Origin: an uncultured Eubacteriales bacterium
GTDB taxonomy: Bacteria; Bacillota; Clostridia; Christensenellales; Borkfalkiaceae
Direction of reading: 5' to 3'
NCBI GenBank assembly: GCA_905210545.1
Contig: CAJLXC010000002.1
Coordinates: 1-42,839, forward strand
Length of the DNA stretch: 42,839 bases
The position numbers and the translations under genes are program-made. Shown piece after piece: positions 15,280-22,801 of this stretch. Each line of letters opens with the position of its first letter. The stretch's first letter is position 1. The notes beneath the pieces are model-generated. The model worked only from the letters and a program-made list of their open reading frames with translations. It did no database searches and was not told the origin of the DNA.

Positions 15280-16296
15280 TTAAATCAAATCTACGATCGT
15301 TTCGTAAAATTTTCCGTCTTTTTCATAAGTTTCGTTCATTTTAGCGAACACGGCAGGCATATCGTCATAAGCTGCGGTATCGAGTTTAAGATAAGAAAGG
15401 TTAATCGCCTTGTTTGCGAGCAGGTTAATGCTTGTCGTGGCGTTGCCGTAACCGTTGTTGATGCAGGTTATGTCAAGATGTTTTTTTATCGCCTGCATAA
15501 AAGAAACGGAAGTGCTTTTAGTCGTTACGCCCGTAAACGCCACCGACGCGCCGAACGAAGCGAGCGAGAACGCCTTTGCAATCTGAATATCACAATCTGC
15601 GATATAAACGACCTTGTCGGTCATTCTTCCGCTGGTGATGGAAGATACTTCTTTTTGCCAGTTGTCGTTTGCGCCGAGCGTATAGTATATGCCGGAGCTT
15701 TTGGCTATATCGTAACTTTCCGCGTCCAAAGTCATAACGATGGGGACGGCCTGATAATAAATAAGGAGCTGCGCGAAAATAATTCCGAAATTGTTTGCGC
15801 CTATAACGGAAACGTAATCGCCTTTTTTAATATTAAGCTTGTCGAAAATGGAAACGGCGAGAGAAATATCGTCTATAAACAACGCCTCGAAATCCGTTAC
15901 GCTGTCGGGGAGAATAAACAATTTATCGGGGGTGACCGAAACGAAATCGCTTAAAAAGCCGTCGTAATCTTCTCCCGCGACCTGCAAATCGGAGCATTTA
16001 TGATACTCCTTGTTTTTGCAGTTATAACAGTTGTTGCATTCTCTGTTGGGATCGACGTAAATATGTTTGCCTTTTTCAAGCCCCAAAAGATTAGCGTCGG
16101 TTTCGCTTACGATGCCTATACCGGAACTGCCAAGAACGATGTCGCGGGAATCGAGGTCTCCGCGATAACGTAATAAGTCGGATAGTTTAAGCAACGCTTT
16201 TGTTACCTTAACTTTAGAAGACGCGACCGTAAAACTCGGTTCTTCAACGTCTTTCAATTCAAGCCTGAACGGCTCGGTAAGTTTCCAGCCTTTCAT
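15280..16296 (-). CDS. Medium-chain dehydrogenase-like protein lacking catalytic zinc ligands
   Basis: The 338 residues follow the zinc-type alcohol dehydrogenase plan: GroES-like N-terminal domain, structural zinc lobe with Cys87, 90, 93 and 101, then a Rossmann domain with VSVIGANNFGIIFAQLL (usually G-x-G-x-x-G). The catalytic zinc site is missing: the usual Cys before G-S-D is replaced in KLSDLLRYRG, and the usual GHE reads G-S-S in VLGSSGIG (55-59). It may be a zinc-independent reductase or have a non-catalytic role. It stands alone with its own promoter; AGGAGC sits 14 bases before ATG 16296, slightly far. The substrate is unknown. Confidence 0.8.
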   Translation of the reverse strand: MKGWKLTEPFRLELKDVEEPSFTVASSKVKVTKALLKLSDLLRYRGDLDSRDIVLGSSGIGIVSETDANLLGLEKGKHIYVDPNRECNNCYNCKNKEYHKCSDLQVAGEDYDGFLSDFVSVTPDKLFILPDSVTDFEALFIDDISLAVSIFDKLNIKKGDYVSVIGANNFGIIFAQLLIYYQAVPIVMTLDAESYDIAKSSGIYYTLGANDNWQKEVSSITSGRMTDKVVYIADCDIQIAKAFSLASFGASVAFTGVTTKSTSVSFMQAIKKHLDITCINNGYGNATTSINLLANKAINLSYLKLDTAAYDDMPAVFAKMNETYEKDGKFYETIVDLI

Positions 16297-16337
16297 ATTT
16301 TTACGATAACGCTCCTTTTTAGTTTCAAATCTAATTT

Positions 16338-16366
16338 ATTTTACTATAATCGTAAAAAAAAATCAA
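16338..16366 (-). promoter_or_regulatory. Promoter of the dehydrogenase-like gene
   Basis: On the minus strand TTGATT (16366-16361) and TAAAAT (16343-16338) are 17 bases apart, about 42 bases upstream of the ATG. Confidence 0.65.
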
Positions 16367-16424
16367 GCAAAATACGGTCGATATGCGTTTTTCAAAGATT
16401 TTGTGAAAACGCTCTGAAAATCAG

Positions 16425-16454
16425 TTGACTTTTTTATTGAAAATAATATATAAT
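16425..16454 (+). promoter_or_regulatory. rpmE promoter
   Basis: TTGACT (16425-16430) and TATAAT (16449-16454) with an 18-base spacer. The leader to the ATG at 16485 is only about 24 bases, too short for a protein-binding leader structure. Confidence 0.75.
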
Positions 16455-16484
16455 TACACGGTAAATAAAAAACGAGGTGTAGTT

Positions 16485-16694
16485 ATGAAAGAAGGAATTC
16501 ATCCCGATTATCACGAAGTTACCGTAAGTTGCGCCTGCGGAGCGACTTTTACGACGGGTTCGACTAAAAAGGGAGACGTAATAAAGGTTGATATTTGCAG
16601 CAAATGTCATCCTTTCTTTACCGGTAAGCAAAAATTAGTTGACACCGGTGGCCGTGTTGATAAGTTCAACAAGAGATACGGAAAAGCAAAATAA
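16485..16694 (+). CDS. rpmE: 50S ribosomal protein bL31, zinc-binding form
   Basis: The 69-residue protein starts MKEGIHPDYHEVTVSC, the standard bL31 N-terminus. Cys16, Cys18, Cys38 and Cys41 form the zinc site of the C+ form, which serves as a zinc reserve in other bacteria. TGGRVDKFNKRYG is the conserved C-terminal block. An in-frame upstream extension exists, but the ATG at 16485 has GAGGTG at good spacing and the family N-terminus begins here. It is flanked by its own promoter and terminator and precedes the DUF1385-prmC-prfA genes. Confidence 0.96.
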   Translation: MKEGIHPDYHEVTVSCACGATFTTGSTKKGDVIKVDICSKCHPFFTGKQKLVDTGGRVDKFNKRYGKAK

Positions 16695-16703
16695 GTATTT
16701 TTT

Positions 16704-16745
16704 ACACGGCTTTGAAAGTAACAGCTTTTAAAGCCGTGTTTATTT
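16704..16745 (+). terminator. Terminator after rpmE
   Basis: ACACGGCTTT (16704-16713) pairs with AAAGCCGTGT (16730-16739), with a second AAAG/CTTT pairing inside, followed by TTTATTTTT. Confidence 0.8.
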
Positions 16746-16797
16746 TTAAATCGATTTCCGGAAAAATTACTTTTTTCGGAAACAGTTCCGGGGTTTT

Positions 16798-18567
16798 ATG
16801 GCTAAAAAAGAAAAGAAAGTATCCATCGGCGGGCAAGCCGTTTTAGAAGGCGTTATGATGCGCGGCGCAAAGTCTATGGCAATCGCCGTGCGCGATGCAG
16901 ACGGCGTAATTCGTCTTGAAACGCAAAGATTAAAACCGAATAAAACGCGCAAAATCCCCATAGTCAGAGGCATAGTTTCTTTTTTTCAGTCCCTGTTTTC
17001 AGGTACGGCTGTTCTGATGCGTTCGGCAGACGTTTACGGAGAAGGCGAGCCTTCTAAATTTGAAAAGTGGCTTGCCGAAAAGCTCAAAATAAACGTTATG
17101 AGCGTTGTAGGGACGATATCCGTCGTTCTCGGATTGTGTCTTGCCGTTTTTTTGTTTATGTTTCTGCCGCAACAATTCAGGATATGGATTGTAGGGGATT
17201 CCGTTAATCCGTGGGCGAAAAATTTTATCGAGGGCGGGTTTAAGCTTCTTATTTTCATCGGATATATCTGCATTTGTTCGCTAATAAAAGACGTAAAAAG
17301 AACGTTTATGTATCACGGCGCGGAACATAAAACCATATCGTGTTACGAAAAAGGACTTGAACTTACGCCCGAAAACGCAAAAAAGTGTACGCGCGTGCAT
17401 AATCGATGCGGAACGACTTTTATCGTGTTCGTTATGGTGATAAGCATTCTGGCGTTTGCGTGTTTCGAGTCGATTCTTGCCACTTCCGGCGTTACTCTCA
17501 ACAACGCGGTGCGCGTTCTGATAAAAATCGCGCTTTTGCCGTTGGTTGCGGGCGTTTCTTACGAGCTGCTGAAATTTCTTGCGGGAACTGAAAACCCCGT
17601 GTTTTATCCGCTTAAAGTTCCGGGATTGTTGTTGCAAAGATTGACGACCAAAGAACCTGACGAAGATATGCTTGAAGTCGCGATAACCGCTTTTAACGCG
17701 GTTTTAAGGTTAGACGCGGACGCAACGTTGCCGACGCAGAAGTTCGTCGTTTCGGAAAAACGCGCCGCTCTTACCGAAAGGGTTTATAAAAAACTCTGCG
17801 ACAACGGTATAACGGAAAAGGCGGAAGCGGAGTGGATTGTTTCGTTATCTCTCGGAATAAAAAGAAACGAGGTATACAGCGATTCTCTCGTTAAGCCCAA
17901 AGACGTGGAAAAAATCGATAAAATAGTCGCAGAACGCATTACGGGGCGACCGCTTTGGTATTGCATCGGAAACGCCGATTTTTACGGTTACACCGTAAAG
18001 GTGGATGAAAGAGTGCTTATTCCCAGACCGGAAACGGAAACGCTGGTCGAAAAAGCTCTTCTTTTCTGCAACGAAAATTCCGAAGTTCTCGATTTGTGTA
18101 CGGGAAGCGGCGCGATTGCCATAGCCGTAAATAAACAAAGCAAAGCAAAAGTGACGGCAAGCGATATTTCTTCAGACGCGCTGAGTCTTGCAAGAGAAAA
18201 CGCCTCGTTAAACGGCGCGGTAATAGAGTTTGTTGAGAGCGACATGTTCGAAAATCTTAAAGGCAGAGAGTTTGACGTTATCGTGTCAAACCCGCCTTAT
18301 ATAGAAAGTTCGGTTATACCTTCTCTGCAAACAGAGGTAAAAGACTTCGAGCCGGTTTCGGCGTTGGACGGCGGCAAAGACGGGCTTGATTTTTATCGGA
18401 TTATAGCTAAAAAAGCAAAGAAACATCTTAAAAATGGCGGCGTTTTGCTGCTTGAATGCGGCGACGGTCAGGCGCAAGAGGTTGTCGGACTGTTAAAAGC
18501 TTATAAAAACGTCGTGACGTATAAAGACCTCGAAGGCATCGACAGGATTGTAAAGGCGGAATTGTAA
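16798..18567 (+). CDS. prmC: Fusion of DUF1385 membrane protein and PrmC release-factor methyltransferase
   Basis: This 589-residue protein joins two families usually encoded separately. Residues 1-300 are DUF1385: IGGQAVLEGVMMRG, three to four membrane segments (about 100-125, 142-163, 205-230, 240-265) and HGAEHKTISCYE (about 175-186). From about 320 follows PrmC, with the N-terminal helical domain, IPRPETETLVE, the SAM motif VLDLCTGSGAIAIA and the catalytic NPPY (Asn498). PrmC methylates the Gln of the GGQ motif in release factors. The prfA gene begins at the base after its stop codon, so enzyme and substrate are co-expressed. The frame is continuous with no ribosome site at the junction. 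The join suggests a membrane-held methyltransferase; the role of DUF1385 is unknown. Confidence 0.92.
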   Translation: MAKKEKKVSIGGQAVLEGVMMRGAKSMAIAVRDADGVIRLETQRLKPNKTRKIPIVRGIVSFFQSLFSGTAVLMRSADVYGEGEPSKFEKWLAEKLKINVMSVVGTISVVLGLCLAVFLFMFLPQQFRIWIVGDSVNPWAKNFIEGGFKLLIFIGYICICSLIKDVKRTFMYHGAEHKTISCYEKGLELTPENAKKCTRVHNRCGTTFIVFVMVISILAFACFESILATSGVTLNNAVRVLIKIALLPLVAGVSYELLKFLAGTENPVFYPLKVPGLLLQRLTTKEPDEDMLEVAITAFNAVLRLDADATLPTQKFVVSEKRAALTERVYKKLCDNGITEKAEAEWIVSLSLGIKRNEVYSDSLVKPKDVEKIDKIVAERITGRPLWYCIGNADFYGYTVKVDERVLIPRPETETLVEKALLFCNENSEVLDLCTGSGAIAIAVNKQSKAKVTASDISSDALSLARENASLNGAVIEFVESDMFENLKGREFDVIVSNPPYIESSVIPSLQTEVKDFEPVSALDGGKDGLDFYRIIAKKAKKHLKNGGVLLLECGDGQAQEVVGLLKAYKNVVTYKDLEGIDRIVKAEL

Positions 18568-19644
18568 ATGTTTAAAAAACTCGATAAAATGCTTGAGCGT
18601 TACGATAAGCTTAACAAACTCGTAGGGGATTCCGACGTAATTGCGAAAAAAGACGAATGGAAGGCTTACGCCAAAGAGCTTGCCGATATGCGCGAAACCG
18701 TAGAAAAATATACGGAATACAAGAAGACGGAAACGGAAATCGAAACGCTTAACAATTCGCTTTTATCCGAAGAAGATAAGGAGATGAAAGAGCTTATTTT
18801 GCAGGAAACGGACGAACTCAAAGAGAAGTCTGTCAGAATTGCGGAAGAACTGAGAATTCTTTTACTCCCCAAAGACCCCGACGACGATAAAAACGTTATA
18901 ATGGAAATCCGTGCGGGCGCAGGAGGCGAAGAAGCGAGTTTGTTTGCTTACGAGCTTTATAAAATGTACGTTAAATACGCCGAAAAAAAACGTTGGAAAA
19001 CGGAAGAAATCGACAGCAACGAAACCGAACTCGGCGGAATAAAAGAAGTGGTTTTTTCCGTGAACGGAAAATCCGCTTACAGCAAGCTTAAATTCGAGAG
19101 CGGCGTGCATAGGGTTCAGCGCGTTCCGGAAACGGAGTCTCAGGGCAGAGTTCATACTTCCACCGCAACGGTCGCGGTTCTGCCGGAAGTAACCGACGTA
19201 GAAGTCAATATAGACGAAAAAGATTTACGCGTAGACACGCTGCGTTCTTCAGGCGCGGGCGGACAGCATATAAATAAAACCGAATCGTGCATAAGGCTTA
19301 CGCATATTCCCACGGGAATAGTGGTATTGTGTCAGGACGAGCGTTCGCAGACCAAAAATCGCGAAAAAGCCATGAAAGTTCTTAAAAGCAGGTTATACGA
19401 TTATTACAGATCCAAAGCGGATAAGGAATATTCCGACAACAGGAGAAGTCAGGTTGGCACGGGCGACCGTTCGGAGAGAATAAGAACGTATAACTTCCCG
19501 CAAGGGAGAATTACCGATCACAGAATAGGGCTTACGCTTCATTCGATAGACAGTTTTATGGAAGGGGATTTAGATGAGATGATAGACGCGCTCGGCATTG
19601 CCGACAGAGAAAGCAGGCTGGCGCAAGGATCGGACGAAGAATAA
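18568..19644 (+). CDS. prfA: Peptide chain release factor 1
   Basis: RF1 ends translation at UAA and UAG. In the 358 residues the peptidyl-hydrolysis GGQ motif lies at 231-233 in GAGGQHINKTES and the codon-reading tripeptide P-E-T at 187-189 in RVPETESQGR, the P-x-T form that marks RF1 rather than RF2. Length and the C-terminal DHRIGLT block are normal. The ATG abuts the stop of the PrmC fusion, so it is translationally coupled to the enzyme that methylates Gln233. Because RF1 does not read UGA, an RF2 gene must lie elsewhere. Confidence 0.96.
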   Translation: MFKKLDKMLERYDKLNKLVGDSDVIAKKDEWKAYAKELADMRETVEKYTEYKKTETEIETLNNSLLSEEDKEMKELILQETDELKEKSVRIAEELRILLLPKDPDDDKNVIMEIRAGAGGEEASLFAYELYKMYVKYAEKKRWKTEEIDSNETELGGIKEVVFSVNGKSAYSKLKFESGVHRVQRVPETESQGRVHTSTATVAVLPEVTDVEVNIDEKDLRVDTLRSSGAGGQHINKTESCIRLTHIPTGIVVLCQDERSQTKNREKAMKVLKSRLYDYYRSKADKEYSDNRRSQVGTGDRSERIRTYNFPQGRITDHRIGLTLHSIDSFMEGDLDEMIDALGIADRESRLAQGSDEE

Positions 19645-19659
19645 AAAAGGAGAAAACTT

Positions 19660-20853
19660 ATGATTTCGGACAGAGTAAAAAACATTAAACCTTCGTTGAC
19701 GCTCGAAATTACCGATAAAGCCAGAAAAATGAAAGCCGAAGGAATTTCGGTCATAGGTTTCGGCGCGGGCGAGCCGGACTTCAATACCCCGGATTACATA
19801 AACGCCGCGGCAAAGAAAGCCATCGATATAGGCTTTACCAAATACACTCCCGCGTCGGGAACGCCTCAGCTGAAAAAAGCAGTTTGCGAGAAATTTCTTA
19901 AAGATAACGGTCTTTATTACGAGCCTGAGCAAATCGTCGTGTCGTCGGGGGCTAAAAGCTCGCTGTATCACGCGATTTGCGCAATGGTTAATCCCGGCGA
20001 CGAAGTAATTCTGCCAACGCCTTACTGGCTTACTTATCCCGAACTTATCGGGCTTGCGCAAGGGAAAACCGTTTACGTGGATTGCGTAAAAGAAAACGGT
20101 TATAAAATGACCGCCGACCAGCTTGAAAAAGCGATAACGGAAAAAACCAAGTGCGTGATTATAAATTCGCCCAACAATCCTACGGGCGCGGTTTATTCGG
20201 AAGACGAGCTTAAATCTATTGCAAAAGTCATAGAAAAACACGGTTTATACGTTATATCCGACGAGATTTACGAAAAACTCGTATACGGCGGAGAGAAACA
20301 TTATTCGATCGCTTGTTGCAGCGATTATATGAAAGAGCATACCGTGGTTGTGAACGGCGTAAGCAAGTCTTATGCGATGACCGGTTGGAGAATAGGTTAT
20401 TTCGCCGCGCCGCGCGACATCGCAAAAGCGGCGGCGAGTATGCAAAGCCATACGGCAAGCAATCCGTGTTCTATATCTCAATACGCGTCGGTAGAGGCAT
20501 TGACTTCTCCCGAAAGCGATAAGTTTATCTCGGAAATGCAAAAAACTTTCGACGAAAGAAGAAAGTATATGGTAGAAGTATTGCAGAATACCGAAAACGT
20601 CGTTTGTATTGAACCTAAAGGCGCGTTTTACGTATTCGCAGACGTTTCCGCTTGTTACGGAAAAAAGTTTAACGGTGCGCCGATTAACGGTTCGCTTTCG
20701 TTTGCGGACGCGGCTCTTAATAAGGGCGTTGCCGTCGTTCCGGGACTCGCTTTCGGCGACGACAAATGTATAAGATTGTCTTACGCGATTTCGCTTTCAG
20801 ACATAAAAGAAGGGCTTGAAAGACTTAAATTGTTTATAAAGGAGTTAAAATAA
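19660..20853 (+). CDS. PLP-dependent aminotransferase, class I (aspartate aminotransferase-like)
   Basis: The 397 residues fit fold type I aminotransferases of the aspartate group (I-gamma): GFGAGEPDFNTPDYI, NSPNNPTGAVYS, SDEIYEKLVY, the PLP lysine in VSKSYAMTGWRIGYF (Lys236) and the substrate-binding Arg in IRLSYA near residue 370. It probably interconverts aspartate plus 2-oxoglutarate with oxaloacetate plus glutamate. An AGGAG site precedes the ATG. Its stop codon overlaps the start of the next gene, encoding a DRE-TIM synthase, suggesting shared use of oxaloacetate or another keto acid. An aromatic or other amino donor specificity cannot be excluded. Confidence 0.88.
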   Translation: MISDRVKNIKPSLTLEITDKARKMKAEGISVIGFGAGEPDFNTPDYINAAAKKAIDIGFTKYTPASGTPQLKKAVCEKFLKDNGLYYEPEQIVVSSGAKSSLYHAICAMVNPGDEVILPTPYWLTYPELIGLAQGKTVYVDCVKENGYKMTADQLEKAITEKTKCVIINSPNNPTGAVYSEDELKSIAKVIEKHGLYVISDEIYEKLVYGGEKHYSIACCSDYMKEHTVVVNGVSKSYAMTGWRIGYFAAPRDIAKAAASMQSHTASNPCSISQYASVEALTSPESDKFISEMQKTFDERRKYMVEVLQNTENVVCIEPKGAFYVFADVSACYGKKFNGAPINGSLSFADAALNKGVAVVPGLAFGDDKCIRLSYAISLSDIKEGLERLKLFIKELK

Positions 20854-22241
20854 TGATCGAAAAGAGCAAGAGAACAAACCTGTTAGAAGAAAAAATATAC
20901 AGCTATTCGCTTCAGGACGTTACCGAACCGCAGCTGTACAGAGACGTTTTCGATTACGAAAGCGTTCCCAAGGTGATATTCAATCAGCGAGTCGTTCCTA
21001 CCGATATGCCTGACGAAATCTGGATAACGGACACGACTTTCAGAGACGGTCAGCAGTCTGTTTCTCCTTTTACGGTGGAGCAAATAGTCGAAATTTATAA
21101 ACTTCTTTCAAGGCTCGGCGGCGAAAAAGGTATTATAAGACAGTCGGAGTTTTTCTTGTATTCCGACAAAGACCGCAAGGCGGTGGAAGCTTGTCTTAAT
21201 CTCGGATTGAAATTCCCCGAAGTAACCAGCTGGATCAGAGCAAACTCGAAAGATTTTCAGCTTGTCAAGGACATGGGAATAAAAGAAACGGGTATTTTAA
21301 CGAGCTGTTCCGATTATCATATTTTCAAGAAAATGAATCTTACCCGCCGTCAGGCGATGGATAAATATCTGGGCATAGTAAAAGACGCTTTGTCCGAGGG
21401 TATTCGTCCGCGTTGCCATTTCGAAGACATCACGAGAGCCGATTTTTACGGCTTTGTCGTTCCGTTTGCGGCTGAACTTATGAAACTCTCCCGTGAGAGC
21501 GGTATACCCGTTAAAATCCGCGCTTGCGATACGATGGGGTTTGGCGTGAATTACCCGGGCGCGGCAATGCCGAGAAGCGTTGCGGGTATCATTTACGGTT
21601 TAAGACACTATGCCGAAGTTCCGAGCGGAATGCTCGAATGGCACGGTCACAACGATTTTTATAAAGTCGTAACCAACGCCGCTACCGCTTGGCTTTACGG
21701 GTGCGGCGCGGTAAATTGTTCGTTGCTCGGAATAGGCGAGAGAACGGGTAACTGTCCGGTAGAAGCGATGGCGATAGAATACGCTTCTCTTCGCGGGACT
21801 CCCGACGGAATGGATTATACCGCGATTACCGATATCGCTAATTACTTTGAGAACGAAGTCGGATACATAATTCCGCCCAGAACTCCTTTTGTGGGAAGAA
21901 GCTTCAACTCTACGAGAGCGGGTATACACGCGGACGGAATGCTTAAAGACGAAGAGATTTATAACATTTTCGATACGAAAAAATTGCTTAACAGAGCATT
22001 GCACGTTTCCATCAACAATACGAGCGGACTTGCGGGGATAGCTTACTGGATAAACGACTATTTCGAGCTGATGGGCGACAGAAAAATAGAAAAAACACAC
22101 CCCATAGTGGCAAAAGTAAAAGACGTTATAGACAGGGAATACGCCAACGGAAGATGCAGCGTGATGGGCGACGACGAAATCGTAAACATCATAAGGTCGG
22201 TTGATAAGCACTTTTATAAAAATTTATCGGACAGAAGTTGA
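20853..22241 (+). CDS. DRE-TIM acyl-CoA condensing synthase; Re-citrate synthase or isopropylmalate/homocitrate synthase-like
   Basis: The 462 residues carry the 2-isopropylmalate/homocitrate synthase catalytic barrel: DTTFRDGQQ from residue 60, metal ligands in EWHGHND (about residue 265) and GIGERTGNCPVE. The LeuA C-terminal regulatory domain is absent, as the protein ends soon after the barrel and lid, and it has a long N-terminal extension before the first motif. Such clostridial proteins are often labelled isopropylmalate synthase, but some relatives are the Re-type citrate synthase of anaerobes. One-base overlap with an aspartate aminotransferase gene (oxaloacetate source) and no leu genes nearby favour citrate or homocitrate formation, by inference. 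The exact substrate is undecided. Confidence 0.75.
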   Translation: MIEKSKRTNLLEEKIYSYSLQDVTEPQLYRDVFDYESVPKVIFNQRVVPTDMPDEIWITDTTFRDGQQSVSPFTVEQIVEIYKLLSRLGGEKGIIRQSEFFLYSDKDRKAVEACLNLGLKFPEVTSWIRANSKDFQLVKDMGIKETGILTSCSDYHIFKKMNLTRRQAMDKYLGIVKDALSEGIRPRCHFEDITRADFYGFVVPFAAELMKLSRESGIPVKIRACDTMGFGVNYPGAAMPRSVAGIIYGLRHYAEVPSGMLEWHGHNDFYKVVTNAATAWLYGCGAVNCSLLGIGERTGNCPVEAMAIEYASLRGTPDGMDYTAITDIANYFENEVGYIIPPRTPFVGRSFNSTRAGIHADGMLKDEEIYNIFDTKKLLNRALHVSINNTSGLAGIAYWINDYFELMGDRKIEKTHPIVAKVKDVIDREYANGRCSVMGDDEIVNIIRSVDKHFYKNLSDRS

Positions 22242-22259
22242 CAAATTTTTAAAAAACAA

Positions 22260-22288
22260 TTGTATTTTTTGAAAATTTATTATAAAAT
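22260..22288 (+). promoter_or_regulatory. Promoter of the small P-loop gene
   Basis: TTGTAT (22260-22265) and TAAAAT (22283-22288) are 17 bases apart. A second TTGACA at 22238-22243 overlaps the previous stop codon and has no good -10. Confidence 0.6.
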
Positions 22289-22321
22289 GTATACAGGAAA
22301 TCTTCGAGGAGGAAATTTTTA

Positions 22322-22729
22322 ATGAAGATCATTTACGGACCGAAAGGAACAGGCAAAACGAAGGCGATAATAGACGGTGCAAACGCGGCGCTGGACAGCG
22401 CGAAGGGTCACGTGATTTTTATTACGGATACCAACAGATACGCATACGATCTGAAATATCAGATCAGGTTTTTGAACGTTTCCGCTTTCGGTTTGCAGAA
22501 CGAGGACGCTTTGCGCGGATTCATTAAAGGTATCGTTGCCGCAAACGGAGATAACGAATATATATTTATCGACGGTATCGCGAGAATTGCGGGAAAACCC
22601 GTATCGGAATTAGAAAGCATTTTTGCCGCAATGGAAAAGCTTGAAAAAGACTTTGAAGTTAAATTCGTTCTTACGGTAAGCTCGTCAAAAGAAGATTTGC
22701 CCGAGTTTGTGGCAAAGCACGCTAATTAA
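22322..22729 (+). CDS. Small P-loop NTPase-like protein
   Basis: The 135 residues begin MKIIYGPKGTGKTKAIID, a Walker A loop, and contain EYIFIDGIARI (about 80-90), a plausible Walker B strand with Asp. The protein has only the core of a P-loop fold, with no nucleotide-specific or partner domain. Clostridial relatives are sometimes annotated as twitching-motility or PilT-like, which is weakly founded. GAGGAGG precedes the ATG and the gene has its own promoter and terminator, so it forms a single-gene unit. The function is unknown. Confidence 0.75.
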   Translation: MKIIYGPKGTGKTKAIIDGANAALDSAKGHVIFITDTNRYAYDLKYQIRFLNVSAFGLQNEDALRGFIKGIVAANGDNEYIFIDGIARIAGKPVSELESIFAAMEKLEKDFEVKFVLTVSSSKEDLPEFVAKHAN

Positions 22730-22730
22730 G

Positions 22731-22759
22731 TTGATTTTTAATCGCGGATAGTGTAAAAT
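22731..22759 (+). promoter_or_regulatory. Possible thrC promoter
   Basis: TTGATT (22731-22736) and TAAAAT (22754-22759) are 17 bases apart, 43 bases upstream of the thrC ATG. The -10 directly abuts the terminator hairpin of the preceding gene. Confidence 0.5.
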
Positions 22760-22791
22760 AATAGTCGGAATATTCTGACTATTATTTTTTT
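22760..22791 (+). terminator. Terminator between the P-loop gene and thrC
   Basis: A 24-base near-perfect palindrome (AATAGTC-G-GAA pairing with TTC-T-GACTATT, one G·T) is followed by a T run at 22785-22791. It can end the P-loop gene; because a promoter overlaps its 5' side it may also shape the thrC leader. Confidence 0.7.
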
Positions 22792-22801
22792 GGTGTTTTT
22801 T

